Shown here: positions 1 to 15,200 of the stretch, piece after piece
Layout of the letters: each line of letters begins with the position of its first letter
How positions within the stretch are numbered: the stretch's first letter is position 1
Assembly: GCA_936440205.1 (NCBI GenBank)
Contig: OW387145.1
Location: 15,561,396-15,625,395 of the forward strand
Direction: 5' to 3'
Length of the DNA stretch: 64,000 bases
Source: Lepidonotus clava
Lineage: Eukaryota > Annelida > Polychaeta > Phyllodocida > Polynoidae
Made by a program: the position numbers and the translations under genes
The notes under the pieces: generated by a model
The model's database searches: none
Told to the model about the DNA's origin: nothing
What the model saw: only the letters and a program-made list of their open reading frames with translations

Positions 1-41
1 TTACATCATCAACAAAGATTAACCCTCTGGTTGCAGCTTAC

Positions 42-235
42 CCCCAGTTGGCGTCGACACACTCGATGTCGGCCGGGTCCATGGCTTTGGGCAGTTTGTT
101 GTAGAGCTGACACAGCTGAGACGTCACCTCGGAGCAGAGTGACGTGTGTTGGACGATACAGTCAGCACTGCTCTGTTCTGGTAGGGACACGCACAACATG
201 AGGCCTTCACACGCCTTCACCGCCACCCGCGCATC
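42..235 (-). CDS. FHIP2: FHIP2 exon 7
   Basis: The acceptor is TCCCTCAG and the donor GGGG|GTAAGC; 194 bases, leaving phase 2. It encodes [20 protein letters not shown] through [14 protein letters not shown]. The next exon must lie left of the window. Confidence 0.9.
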
Positions 236-3200
236 CTGAGGGAAAATCATGAGACACGGGTAAAGGCAACTAGATACACAGGTAGGAGAAGTGAGTGACT
301 CATTGCTCCGACTCTCTCATCTCAGTTCTTCAGAAAAATATGCGTGAACTTTAAAGTCATTCTTCTAATGTATGACATATACATATATATCAAGATATAT
401 ATGTAAATATTATATGTATATATTTACGTAATTATATGTTTATATACGTATATTTCAAGACCTGACATAATCTTTGCAGGCTCCCTCACTGCTGTATGCG
501 AAGACAGTTTTTGAATGAAAGGTCGGTTTTTACAGAATTTAATCGTGCTCGTTCTAATGACAAAGCTTTCTGTAACATGGTTGCAGAAATAGTGGATAAA
601 TGAACTTACTGCACTGTGCATAAGATTAAGTAGTGAGTTGACTATGGCGAAGACAGGCGCCGACTTCTTTTCAGCTGAATCGGAGGTTCCCTTAGGTGTC
701 TGAAATAGCGCAACATACTAATGCAAGGGTCAGTCACAGCTAGCGGGAAAATCTCTAGGATTAAATTGGTCGAATTCAACACTTCGAAATGTCAAAATTC
801 CCTGATAATATTGCGAATTTAAATTACAAAAGGACAAATATGCCAGTTGAACCTTAAAAAAGGGACCTCTGACTTTTCTATCATTTGTGGGATCCAGTCA
901 AGGAAATAACTACTTTTAGAAATCTATAATACACTTTTACTGTCCGACTTTTTCACCAAGGTACTCATAACTTTCAAAATAAGCTTTGCTAGTACTCGTG
1001 CCGGTAGGATGCATGACACGAGGAAACTACGGTCTAGACTGCGTACCTCGATAAAGAAGTTGACGAGGTAGGGGTCCATCTTGAGTTTGGCGCAGACTGT
1101 ACACAGAAACTGGATCTCCTCGTTCTCCGTGGGCGCCGCCTTCACCTCGCCACACACCCGCACCAGCCGCTGCCACGACACGGGAGGGAATCAGGGTCAG
1201 AATACACTCTGAACACACACCGTACACGTTTATATCAAATTCAATGTTCAGGGCGTGACAAATCGGGTTCTTGGACGCCCGGCACAACTAGAACAAGCTG
1301 CTGAGCAACTAAATCCATGGGGCTAGTTGCCCAGCGGACAACTACTTTTTCCAATTACTGGGCAACTTTTTTTTAATTATCTTTTCACACTGATCTGCCT
1401 TCTGCACGATACAGCATTGTACAGAATTTTGAATGTTATCCAATGCAAGAAATTTTGAATATCACATGTACTACAACGAGAAATCACAGGCCATCGTATG
1501 GATGTGAGTTTGCCTAATCATGTACTGAAGCGATCTGTCGAGTCCTGTTTCAAAGCTAAATATAGAAGATGACCCTGGAAGTTTGAAGGAACCCATAATG
1601 CATGTGACAAAAATGGGGATCTCTGTGACGGCAGAATCCTTCAAAGTTTATCAAATATTGATAAATTTATGGAAAATGAGACTCATAAACGACAGGCGAG
1701 ATCCACCGTGTGTACAAGTGATCTCTGTAATATCACGTTTAACATGCTATTCCTATTAGATTTCCAAACTGATACAAAATAGGGATCACATGATATCTTT
1801 TTTACACGAACACATTAGGAACATAGATATTTATTCAACATGTCTATGCAGTCACATATTTAAACAGGGATGCAAGTCAGGGTCAATCAAAAATTCTGAA
1901 AATACTTGAAGAAAATCTGTAAATATCCTTGTATGTAATAAGATTTCATGTAAGCGCTCATTTTCTAAAGCTGTCATCAGAGGTGTTGAAGGAAAAAAAT
2001 CTGAAATGAGACTAAAATCTGAAAACTTGCATCTCTATTTAAAGACAATGTCTGAGGGAAAACTTTGCAAACGCTTCCTTTAAAAGTAAGCCTTGCGAAG
2101 AGTGTTACCACTGGGGACTCACGTGCACGGCCTTGTGGACGTTGATGTGGGGCAGCAGCGGTTGGCGGATCTTGGACATGAGGGACGTGAAGAAGACGAG
2201 CACCTGCTGCTTCATCCCCGGAGGGCACTGCGTCAACAGACAATAAAAACACAATTTTACACACCAGGGACAGGAAAGATATGTGAATACATACCGCAGC
2301 ATTGTAAAGAAACTTCATCTGAGACATGGTAAACACTACTGCAGTCTGAGCAGTACATGTTAGTGTACCTACAGATTATTTGAGAAGTAACAGTAGTGGA
2401 TATTACGTGACATGAGGGGGGAAGGACTTTTTCGAAAGTACCAATAAGCAACACTCAGTTGTCTTTCAGATTCCCTACGTTTATATTCTATTCTCATCTG
2501 AAATTTAGGAACACAACATTCTCTCTGTTTACCCAGTTTTAGGGGCAACGTTCAAAATTTCCAGTGTTATAAAAGACATGAATCTGTAATTGAGATCCGC
2601 GACAGAGAAACCTCTTTAGATTCGCGCAGACACTGTATTTTAAGATAGATATCGATATTCAACTCTATATTACAGTTTAATTATGCATTAATGTAAGTTG
2701 CCGTACGTCTGTGCGGGCGAGTGTGTAGAGGGTCTCGAGGATCTTGTGCTGCAGCAGGTACTCCATGCAGGGCCCCGTGCTGCCCGACTCGGCCTCCAGC
2801 TCCTCCTCCTGTAGGGTGGTCAGCATGGCCTCCAGGTGGCCCGGGATCTGCGTCTGCTCTATCGCCACTTTGTGTTCTGGATAAAAAGGAAGTACATGTA
2901 GACTATAGTTCGTTGGGTTCCCGAGCTCTCCGCTCAGAGGAGAATTGCCCACAGGTACAGGCAAAGGATGCAGCGGTCAGATTTGCTCCTGCCAGTCGAA
3001 TTTGCTGAATTCTCCCTCCCACGGATAGCCAATTTTCTATATATCTTACCAGCAGGTTAGCCTAGATCAAGTTCTTATCATATAGACTTAAGCATATGAA
3101 TTTTCATTAATCCTGGATTTTTTTTGTGATTGAACATGATTGAAAAGTAGCATTCAGTATTTTTGAGGTTATATCTACATGTATTAGTATTTTCTAGGTT

Positions 3201-6200
3201 AGTTTAAAACATATTCATTACTGATGGATATAATAGTAAATATATGTTTATTTTCTTTAGTTTCTACAGTGTTTTTATCGACACAACATGTGGAAATTAG
3301 CCTGCAGGTGCAGAAGATACTGTAAATGAGCTATCCGTGGTAGGGAGAGGGGGTAGGTTGTGCCTATCCTCACCATCAGCGCTGCAAAACTCAAGTGTGG
3401 ACACAGCTGCCCCAGCATAGTGGACTAGAGTAGACATGTGGCAATCAAAAGTTTTGGGGAAAACGACTTTAACTTTGTACATAAACTTCAAATATATTTT
3501 CTCCAGCAATGATTTTCATACTTTGAATATTTTGGGTTAGATTTGTCGAAATTTCTTTTCCAAGTGTAATATAGCTAGTCCTAGATTGAATGGTGCTTAC
3601 TTGCCGTTCTTTTTATCTAAAAAAAACTTTCATATTTATGGGCGATGGATTTGACAGGTCTCACCTTTATTTTCTATGAAGTACCTCGTCACTGCTTTCC
3701 AATGACCTACAAAGTTCTGTTGTTGCGGTAGATTTGGTGCCAGCTGAAACGAAGTAGAGACGGAATGAGGACACATTAAAAACACTTTCCTTCATGCCAA
3801 CATTCATAGTCATTGGTAAAAACGTAGTAAAGATGAAGAATGAGGTCATCTTGTATGACCCATCAAAGTAAGCACGAGCAAACCGATTTATTTGGACGCA
3901 TCTCTTTTATTATAGGCAGTGTCCGAAATTGAAGGTGCACCTGACATCTGAGATACATGTTTTGCTCCTGGCTGCATGGATTTAAAATACCATGCACCCT
4001 GATATACAAAGACAGGGATGGATATTAACCTTTGTTTGCACTAGCCCATCAGGCTAGCTGTCAGAAAAACGCACTAGCCCGACGGGATTTGCACTAGTGT
4101 CGGTACTAGCCGGCTAGTGCTAAGATCGAACCCTGATAGAAATTCTGAGCATTACAGTGTATATATAAGAATGAATGTTCATCATATGATTTGAGTAAGG
4201 TATATAATACGATCTGCATAATGATCGTCGAAATACCTAAATCCATCAGGATTTAACGATGCAAAAAGAATATGCATAATCAAAAATGTTCACGAAACGT
4301 TTCTCAAAATCAAATTTAAAATTCAAGATAATGTTGAAAATATACATGGAGTAAAGGTAATTGCGGATTACAACGAATAACATGCGCAACTAAAGATGTC
4401 CATAGGTACGGTAGACACTCCTACTTCGTATAACTATTTGATAAAAGAGCCTACACGTACTTTGCCACGAGTCTTATTGAGAGAACAACGGTGAGATTTC
4501 CGGGGAACGTCTCAGTGCATTTCGTACATGGCATATCTTCCTAAAAGTGGTCGGAACGGACAAAACGTAACGATCCTTTTAAGATAGTGATCTAAGTAGG
4601 TTGTGGTCTATATTTATTTTTCTTAATGGAGTTAAATTAATGCTTGTGAAGGTAAAATACTGTTCAATGAAAATAACCTGAAAGGCATTTGGTATCCGAT
4701 TCGGATCAGCTTACAAAATCCAAATGACATTCTGGGCCCTGTAAATTTGAACTGAAAGAGGGATTCAAATGTTAGATAGTCCTATGAAGTCTATATGAAG
4801 CATGTTAGTGCATTGACGCCGTGTGCAAGCAGTATGGAGGGTCTACCGCATTTAGGAGAACAAAAGGAGAGCAAGCCGACACCAACCTGACCAGTGACTT
4901 GTCAGCTGGGTTACACTTCACAGAGAGCAAGGTGCGACATGCTGAAGCCAGCAGGCACGTTGTGGTAGTGCACAGAGGAACCAGCAAAGGGTGTGCGAAT
5001 GGGGGAGATGGGCTCACACACAATTAATCGGTAAGGTCTAAGGGTGGTGCCAAGGATACGTAGAAATCGACAAGCCTTCGTGAAAATTTCGATACGGCAC
5101 TTGTTGAAAAAATATCGACAAATCTTCCCAAATAAAGTTACAGAGTGCTGCCTTTCAAAACTGAAAAAAACCTGTTAAAAAGCGCCTCATTGTTGTTAAT
5201 GAAAAAGATGCTACAATATGTGCCTCCTTTTAAAACAATTTTATCAAAGATTACACATTGCATTATATAGGGAAAATGCATTAAGAAACTATCTCAAGTT
5301 ATAAGTATTTTATAACATTTTTAGATTATATTATTACGATCACAAATTATTTGAATACAATCATGTGCTTTCAAATCTGTCTTATTTCCTTGTTTTTCAC
5401 CATAAATCTGGTCCGATTCTTGGCTTAATAGAATTTCTCAGATAGAAATGTTTGCATTACATGGGATTTTTATCGGTAAGTGTAAATCTGAAATACATGT
5501 AGGTAACTCTAGCCTACAACAGATCACGATCATTAAGAGCAGGTCCCAAGCTATTCTCAGTGGATACCCGGGGCATATTGGTTTAACTGTAAAGGCAGTG
5601 TCAGAAACGAAAGGATTGATTTTCTCGAACCCATCTGTCCACAGCTTATTATACATCAAGTATCAACTAAAACATTCGCGAGTATATCCGTTATTAGAAA
5701 AGGATGGCATTTAGCTGGATGTTTGGTTATTCGAAGTAGTATGTAATATCCTAATTCGTATAAATGTACTTCTAGTTCAGTATCATTCAAATCCTTTAAA
5801 ATACTTCTTTGACCTTCCTAAATCGACCTTTGGTATGCTTTATATTGAATGACAACTTTGAAACAAGGAAATCAATAATCTCAAGTTTTATTTTGAACAG
5901 TCTGCATACTGCAAGTAGAAACATTCTTAGTATAGAAATAGAACAGGATAAAAAAACTCGGCAGTGTTCGAAATTAAGGAATTATTTTATGCACAAGCCG
6001 GGTGCATAGACATTAGAAATTATGCACCCGGTAATTTCTTGATGCACACATCACTATATAATAGTATTTATGCTGATGAAAAAGCATGCACAGGCCGGGT
6101 GCATGCCCTCCAAAAAGTATGCACCCTGCAGTCAAATTGTGCACACCGGGTGCAGGGTGCGCCCTTAATTTCGAACACTGCTCGGGAATGTAATTGTAAT

Positions 6201-9200
6201 TTAGATTTATATTAAGGTATATCACATATCATTCTTAGAACTTATTGTTTTGCCATAATTAACAAATGTAAGGGTGAAGTTATTATAAATATTTCAAATG
6301 TCTCACGGCTTAGTCTATGACAAATCAAATGGCCGCAAAGAATTGTTCCTACGTCCCAGTTGACGCCTCAAGCTAAAACCACAACAGTAGAATAAACATT
6401 TCAACGCCTCATTCATTCTCCTTTTTAACCACAAAACAATTAAAACACCTGTAAAGATACGATGAACACTTAACGTTTGGCATAACATTGTCAGTATTAT
6501 GTATGTAGGGGTCGAGGTACAAGAGCACTTTATGCTCCGGTACTCTGAAATTGTTAAAAGTTCTGGAATAAATAAGTTATTTTGATCACTCTGCTCGTAA
6601 ACATTGATCACTCTGCTCGGGAACAATCTTTGTATGATATACTTTCTATTTGGCCCCATGTGATACTTTGATAGTTGGCCTGGTAGGTCTACAGATATAT
6701 CGACTTAATCGATCTGTTACTTAAACATACCGGCAATATGATTTAATTTTCATTCTTCCAGTCTTATGGATACAGACAACGGTGACCGAGCATGTTAACT
6801 GATACCTTTTGGGGCCTTCAATTAAGTACGTACGCAAATTTTCAAAAATCCTATACCCCCCTCTCCCCCTTGTTGCGTATTACTTTATGGATGGCCCCTT
6901 TATATTCTTACATTAATTTATTCAAAAGTCAATTGCTTCAGTAATTTCCTTGTGCTCTTCACTCTGCATCCTCAGGAAAGCACTTGTGAGTTGTCATGGG
7001 CAGCCACCCACTGAACTGTAGACAATGCCAGCAGATGTTAATATCACAGTCTGTGCAACGCAGAATGGACGAGCCCTCTGGCTTTTCAATGCGTTTCAGG
7101 CAACTTGGACATAGTTTACGAGATTCCTTGTCTTCCCTGATCCAGTCTTGCAGAGCCTGGTCTCCAGTTTTCAAAGCCTGGTAAACTTTGCAGGAGAGGC
7201 CAGCGTGGAATTTGCAGTGACAAGATGTGCACCAGGTTTCCTTGCACAGTGGGCACGTGAAGGACTTGACCAAGCCCTCCAGTGTGGACTTACTTTCATG
7301 GTACCTCATCGGGCATCCTGGGGTAAGGCACGGGAATGATCCCTCGGAGGCTGCCATGGCTGCCAGGTAGAAGTCTGTCAGAGACATGTTGTAGTGAGCA
7401 TGTATTGCTTCTATGTCAACAGTTAGCACCTTCTGGTTACATGCCTCTCTGGTACATCTGATCGGGAAGCTGCGCTTTCTCTTCGCACAGTCTACTTGGT
7501 CTTTGAAGCACGATAGGCAGTATGAGTGTCCACACAGGCTCAGCCGGAATTCCCGACCCTGGACGTCACTCAGACACACGGAGCAGGCATTGTTCGAGCA
7601 CAGAGAGTAATTTGCTTGGTTTCTCCTGGATCTTCTCAGTTTCTGGGGGATCGTTTGTGGGCCAGTTGAAGCATCTTTGTTGCCGGAAATTACCAGGTGA
7701 TGTATCTGCTCTTTTGCCTTTGCCACGTTTTCAGCTGTACCGTACACATGAACGGCGGACTCTTGCTTCATGATTTGGATGAATGTGTCAGTCTTCTCCA
7801 TGATTTGAGCAAACCTTGGTGCCTTATTTTCTGTGGTGGTCGCCAACAAGGAAGCCAACGCGTCACTTCTGACATGAACAATGCAAGGCTTCAAGAGCCT
7901 TGGGACAGCTTTGAACTTGTCCAGGTCATATTGATTATCTCCCACGAATATTGTGACATCCACACTGCCATTCTGGTGCCTGGCGTCAAGCCAGGGCAGC
8001 TTGTTCTTTTCTTCCAACTCATTGTTCTCTGACTGGGTGTCATCCTCCTCCTCTTCCTCCTCCTCAGACGACAGTCCCCTGTCGGGCGTCTCACCGTCCT
8101 CTAACTGGGTGTCGGCGTCCTCCTCCTCCTCAGACGACAGTCCCCCGTCGACCGTCTCACCATCCTCTGATTGGGTGTTGTCCTCCTCCTCCTCCTCAGA
8201 TGACAGTCCCCCGTCGACCGTCTCACCTTCCTCTGACTGGGTGTCGTCCTCCTCCTCCTCAGACGACAGCCCCCCATCGACCGTCTCACCGTCCTCCGAC
8301 TGGGTGTCGTCCTCCTCCTCCTCCTCCTCAGACGACAGCCCCCCATCGACCGTCTCACCGTCCTCCGACTGGGTGTCATCGTCATTGTCCTCCTCCTCAG
8401 ACGACAGCCCCCAGGCCTTCAAGTTACCTGCCATCATACCAAGGGATCGTAACTCATTCTTGACTTTCTCATACGCCTTTTGAGGCACTGTGAACTCCAT
8501 GTACACGTCGCTATCAATGGCCACGCCCTGGTCGAACTCTGGGTAGTGTCTGATGCGGGTTATGTCTGTGAGCCCGCTGAGTGAATAGGAGAGGAAGGTT
8601 CCTCTGATAACCTGACCCCCTGAGTCGGGGGCGTGCACGTCGGTGTCCAGCTGGTTGCGGTCCATAAAGTACATCCCAAAGTCCAGCTTTTCCGACAGGT
8701 CTTGGGAATCATCGTCACCTGCTTTAAAGGCTACTTCATGTGTGTAGTTTGCAGATTTCGGTGAAACCATCTTCAACTCTGACGCACAGAAGTGCTCCAT
8801 CAAGTTCATATCTTCCTTTTGTGATGTAATGGCTACTTTTAGTTCTTCAACATTGAACTTGAAGTGGAAGGAGTTCAGGCGTTTTGATTTATTTTTGAAT
8901 CTCAAGAACTCCTCTTTACTGTCGAATGTTAGCTCCAGCTGGTTCTTCTTCAAGCATGGTTTCCACCAGCAAAAGTCTAGACCGAAGTGAGGCGCATCGC
9001 TATCGACGACGACAAGTTTCATTTGCAGGTTCTCTGGGAAATGTTCGTCGCATTCAGCCATTTTCTGTACAAGCAGGGCCGTGGACCGGCATTCAAACCA
9101 GACAGCCCCCCACAGTGTTTCTTCTGGAAAGTTCTTTGATTTCTCGATGTGACACACATTGCCCCACATGTCTAAATAGTCCTCGACAAAAGAGTCCTCG

Positions 9201-12200
9201 AAGTCTTTATACGAAGGACGGCTGTGTTTCTTGTTGCCCTGTGTCTCGGGTCTCAAGACGTGAACCAGCCCAAGGTGCTGGCCGTTGGGCACCACGTAAA
9301 CTTGGGCCCCACTTGTTACCAATAATCTCGTTTTGCTGCTTTCATCTGGGAAGCGCACAGTCTTTGCCTCGGTCTGAAGTTCCTCCACGATGACGCGAAC
9401 TTTCTCTGATACCACATTCTGTACTGTTTTCTTATGGACCTTTGGACAGTGAATCTCAACCTTCAAACTTGACCCTGAGGTCTTTTGGTCGTGAACTTTC
9501 AGGCTTAAAGGCACGTTTTTCTGACCATAAGCTTTGTCAATGGCTTGTTCTAGCGTCCTTTTCGCTTGGTCACTTCCCAACAACTGCAAAACCACGGCAT
9601 CGCCCATGCTGGGAAGCTGAACTTGGGCTGGGAGGTGGGGAGGGAGCCCGGGGAACATGTCTGCTAGGGGCCAACAACCTGCTGCTTCATCCATGGCCTC
9701 CGACACCACTAAACTAGGGGACACTTTATCACTGTCACATGATACCCCGATCGGGAAACATAACAAAATTGCTGGGAGTTCTAAGTCAAGGGTCTGAAAC
9801 AGGTTCAGGTAGGAGGGAGACATGGTTTTTGACTGTGTAGAGGCGCAGTTCAGATAGTTCTTCCCATTGTGCCACTGTACGTACAAGCAGTCAGGAAAAA
9901 TGTTTAGGAGAAATCCCCCGAGACGCTCAATGACATTCCCTTCTGGTGGGGCCGCCCTCAGGGTTCTCCTCCTTTGCAGAGGTGGTACCTCCTTCCTGAG
10001 GCCGACCAGGGCGACTTCAATGTCGGCCATGACGCGGGCGTCCACGTAGTTCCTGGTACACCACACCAGGCGTTCACGTTTTGGGATGACGGACCAGGCC
10101 TTGAACACCGACACCACGGCGGCCAGACTCCCCTGGTGCAGCCCGAAGTGTTTCTGTACTTTGGGCATGGGTCTCACGGCCGAGGGGTTCCTCCTTCCCA
10201 CCACCAAGGACTTGGTCCAGATCTTGGGGGCGCCGTTGGCTATGTGAGCCAGGACGATGAGTAAACTCTCCCCGAGCTCGGGGTCATTGACGGGGAAGTG
10301 GTGAAGGAGACAGTCGATCCATCTACTATCTAGCCACTTGGCAGCCTTGAGATTGGCTGCCATTTCGTCTGTTGGATGTACTTCGGATGTTCAACTCAAA
10401 GATCCTAAAATGAGGATAAAACTTAGATAGAATAATCATGTCTAGAAGGAACATGTATTCACCTAAGTACTAGCGTCTCATTTATCTGAATGAATAGTAT
10501 TATTGGTGACAATACCTGTTTGTAGGAATGGACTAGGAAAGCGCGAGGGTTATGGCAAATCATATAAAAACTAATGAACTCAATATAATCGAGAAATTCA
10601 GAATCATTGCAAAACTAGTTAGCTTAGCCGACAAATTTATTTTCATGAGAATTTAAGATAATCTTAAAATATACTGTATCTCTTTTAACCAAACATCACG
10701 TAAGAACGTATTTGCTTTCTATGGACAACTTCAGAAATAAAGGTGCGAAAACGTTTATTTAACTCTCTCTTTGTGCACGGATAATGAACATCATGTATCA
10801 GGATGAGGCAGTTTGTTTTTTACCCAACGCCCCTTCTGTTCCTTATTGAATGAACGTTTAAACAATACAAACCGCTTTATCAAATTAGCATAATTCCACC
10901 ATACTAACGATTTGCATCCATTCAATTCTCACCTTAAAATTATTCTATACTTAAAACAACAACCTAGTTCAGCATGGTTCAAGAGTTAACATCTAACGTC
11001 GTGATTTTCATTACCTCATAACACACACCAGCATTATTTTTCTTATTACAAAAATAGACAATAGATAACAGTCTTTTCAATACCAGAAATCTGCTAATCT
11101 AGGTTCACATTCACTAGAAATATACGCAATAATGGTGCAGCAACGTGGTCGCAACCGCCCTCAACATTATCTCTTCTCAGTCCGCTAATAACTCCTACAT
11201 ATCATTCGACATAGTTAGCACCGCGAAGGCCATGCGCATTTATTTCTAACAACTATCTTAATTTGTGTTTTACGTCGATAGACAACATTATCAGGCACAG
11301 AAGCTATAGTATCATATTATGCTTCCGCTGTCCGGTATTCGACAAAATAAAACTGTCACTGTTGAAAACTACTTTATTTCATATGTGATATGATAAGAAA
11401 CCGAAGTCTGTTGCTTTTTATTGTTTTGAGTTCAGGTCAATCCGTTTAGATAGCTATAATCCGTTGACTATTTCCAAAGCTGCCCGTTTTGCTATGCCCA
11501 ATGAACACGCAGTTTAAGAGAAATTTCTCCCTCTGACATCTTATTCACCATCTTCAGGAGAACAGTGGTGGTCTTTCATGGACAAGTAGGGACTATACCG
11601 CAGGCATGACCAGCAGATGGCGATATCACACTCGGAGCACTTGGCAGTATCATCCACCTTCTCAATACCCTTGAGGCATTTTGGGCACAGTTTCCGAGAG
11701 TCTTTGTTCTCACTGATCCAGTCCAGTTTGCTTTGGTCAGCCACCTCTAGTGCTTGGTACACGTTACATGACAGACCGAAGTGGAATTTGCAGTGGCAAG
11801 ACGTGCACCAGGTCTCCTTGCACAGTGGGCATGTGAATGACTTGACCAAGCCCTCTACGGAAGACTCGCACGCATGGTACCTGATAGGGCAGCCTGGTGT
11901 GAGGCATGGGAATAAACCTGCCGACACAGTCATGGATGCCATGTAGAGGTCAGTCATGGACAGGTCATAGTGCACACAGATGGCCTCTATGTCCCGATTG
12001 AGGACGCGACGCCTACAGTCTGCCCGTACACATCTGATGGGGAAGACCTGCTGTGACACGGCTTTCCTCACCACGTCTCTGAAACACGGATGGCAGTAGG
12101 CGTGTCCACAGAGGCTCAAGCTGAACTCACGTCCGTCCACTTCAGCTAGACACACGAGGCACACTTCACTCATCAAGCGAATGGACGACCGTGTTCTCCT

Positions 12201-15200
12201 TTTCGTCTTGGGTTGTTCAGGCATGGCGACGTCTTCCACAACGTCCGTTCTCCTTTTGAGATGCATTACCATTTTTGAGGCTTTTTCCTTGTTCTCAAAG
12301 CTACCATGAATGTGGATGGCTGCATCTTGTTCTTTGACCTGAATGAAGGTATCCGTTTCCTGCATGATCTGTGCACAGTTTGACTCGGTGCCTGCTGTAG
12401 TCGGCCCCAGAAGGTCTGCCAATACTTCACCTCGGACGAGAATCACGCGCGGCTTCAGTAGTTTGGGAAGGCTTTTGAATTTGCTTGGGTCAGTTAGGTC
12501 TGGATCAAAATATAAGTTAACGTCAACCTGATCTCCATAACGGAAGACTAGGATGTCATAGTTGGCAATTGCATCAGAGAGGTCATCATCGCTAATTTCC
12601 TCTTCACTTTGTGAACGCCTGTCGAAGAACGTGCGTCCAAACGTTTCCAGATCATTCACAACTTTCTCTACTGCCTCCATAGGCAGTTCGTATCTCATGT
12701 ACACGCGACTGCTTATAATGATACCTTGGTTATCACTTTGGTTGTAGTCAGGCTGCTCGTATGTGCGCTTCAGAGTTTGAAGCCCATCCAATGAGTATGA
12801 AGTCAATTTCCCATCCACAACGTGCCCTTCTTCTTCGAGCGTAACCTCACTAGTCACGAGGTCTTCTTCCATGAAGCAATGTGTAAAGTCCAATTCGGCT
12901 TTCATGGCGTAAGCATCGTCCTCGTTGGCCTTGTAGCATGCTTCGTGTGTATAGCTCGCAGACTTAGGAGTAGCATATTTCCGATCTCCGGTACAAAACT
13001 TCTCCATAAGGTTCACGCCTTCTTCTTCGGTAGTGACGACAGCTTTAAACGTACGCATGTTGAACTTGAAGTCGTAGGCTTTCAACTGTTTGACGTTTTC
13101 TTTGAATCTTAGTATATCTTCCTTTGTGTCGAAAGATAACTCAAGTTCGTTTTCAATCCATTTCGTCTTCTGCCACCAAAAATCGATTGAAAACTTCAAA
13201 ACATCTGACTCAACAAGGACGAGTTTCAGTTTCAGATGATCACGAATGGTCCAGTTCTGAGACAGGTGACAAGCTCTTATCGCGGATGACCGGCATTCGT
13301 ACCAAACAGCTCCCCAGAAGGGTTCTCTTGGGAATTTTTTAGATTTCTCAATTATGCAGATGGCACCCGATAGGTCGAACTCTTCCTCAACGTCTGAATC
13401 CTTCAGTCGGTCGTACGGCGTAGCGTTACTCTCCTGTGTGTGGCCATGTTGCTGGGTGTTCAGGATGTAAACTAACACCAGATGTTGACCGTTAGGGACA
13501 ACGTGAACTCGTCCCCCTGGCCTAACTAACAGCTTCATAGTACTCTCCGTATCCGGAAAACGTACCGTCTCTGCCGTACTCTCCAGATCTTCAGTGATAC
13601 TTTGAATCTTGTCCAATAACAGGTTTTCAATGTCCTGTTTGTGTACTGAAGGACAAAGAATCTCCACAGTCCATCGTGATCTTGCTTCACACGGCGCGTG
13701 CACTTCCAAGTGCAGAGGTATGTCGTCTTCGGAGCATGCTCTCCAAATGTCTGCTCGAAGCTGCTTCTGTGCCGCGGCATCTCCTACAAGGCGCAGCACA
13801 ACAGCATCGCCCACGCAGGGAAAGTCGACCGCAACAGGCAAATAGGGTTTGATCTCTGGAAACTTGTCTACCAATGGAGAATACCCAGCTCGGTCTACAA
13901 CACCATCGGATAAAACCAAGCTCGGACACACCTCGTTGTCTGCATTCTTCGATGAACTATTGGGGACACACAGCACCAGTTCAGGGAGTTGGACGTTGAG
14001 CGCTTCATACAGGTCTCGGTGTGAAGAGTGCATTGCTGCCCGTTGTGCAGTGGCACAGTGTAGGTACTCCCCTCCCGTGTGCCACCTGAGGTAGCAGCAG
14101 TCGGGGAAGGTCTTCAGCAGGAACACAGCAAGGCGCTCTTGTAGGCTGCCATCTCCAGACACACACCTTCCATCAGCAGACCCCGCGGACGGCCTTCTCC
14201 CTTTGGACCGCACCTCTCGTCTGAGGCTGATGACCGTGTCTTCGATTTGAGATAGTCTGCTGTTACTCACGAAGTTCCTCTTGCACCAGACCGGCCGTTC
14301 GCGTTTAGGAATGTCAACCCAGGACTGGTAGACCGATATTAGTGACGCAAGTTCACCCTTGTGCCAATCAAATAGTTTTTGTGCCTCATGCAAGTGTTTC
14401 TGAGCTGAACGTTTCTTTCCTTTCAATTTGGCTGATGTGCTTTTTGTCCATATTCTTTCCGCACCCTTGGCTATATAAGCAAGCACAACCAATAGGCTCT
14501 CACTAAGTTCGGCATCGTGCAGAGGAAAGTTATCCTGGAGGCATTCGAGCCATCTGTCATCGAGTCCTTGCGTTTCCGCTAAAATCGTCGCCATTTTGTC
14601 CATGGGTTGGGTTCCGACGGTATACTCATGGACCCTATAATTAGTATAAAGAGTATGAGATATTATTCATATCCGGGTTTCTGTCACGTCTATAACATCT
14701 TATCTTAGCAGAAATATTTATTTCTCGAAATCATCAAATTGTAAGCAAGTCAAATAACAGTGACAGCTTCCTTGGAAAAGTAAAGACCATATTCCACTAT
14801 ACGGCGTTTTGCTCGCAGTGGGTAATTAAAACATGCAGTGTTTGACCCCACCGCTAGTTAAACTAGGCACCGCAAGATGGAATATAGGGATTCACTAGTG
14901 GTGGCCCACCACAAGGACCACCACATGTAAATTTATATTGGTTTTCTATGGATTCCTTGCGTTTCTGAAACGTAAATTGCTTTCGGTGGCCAAAAAGATC
15001 ACCACTAGTGGTCATCCACCGCATAGTGGAATATGGCCTTAAATCGTATAGCAGCATGCGTCAGCTTCATCTGCTCTAATAACTAAAATGAACAGGCTAC
15101 CGTTTTGTACTTTCCTGGCGATTAGCCCTTAACTAACCGTACACGTTTACACATGCTATGTTGTGTATCGCTATGATTTTTTTTTCCTGAAGACAAAATT

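Larger units (their letters stand above)
3744..6916. other. 3' part of FHIP2 intron 1, non-coding
   Basis: This AT-rich intron sequence holds three small inverted-repeat elements, listed separately. Open frames at 4805-5027 on both strands and others here have no coding signature I recognise. Confidence 0.6.

Noticed and set aside
4805-5027. Overlapping frames on both strands
   Set aside because: No match to the expected FHIP2 sequence and no splice signals; treated as intron.
7953-8483. Ser/Pro-rich open frames on the plus strand
   Set aside because: They are antisense to the acidic GLSSEEEE repeats of the RBR-like gene and have no content of their own.
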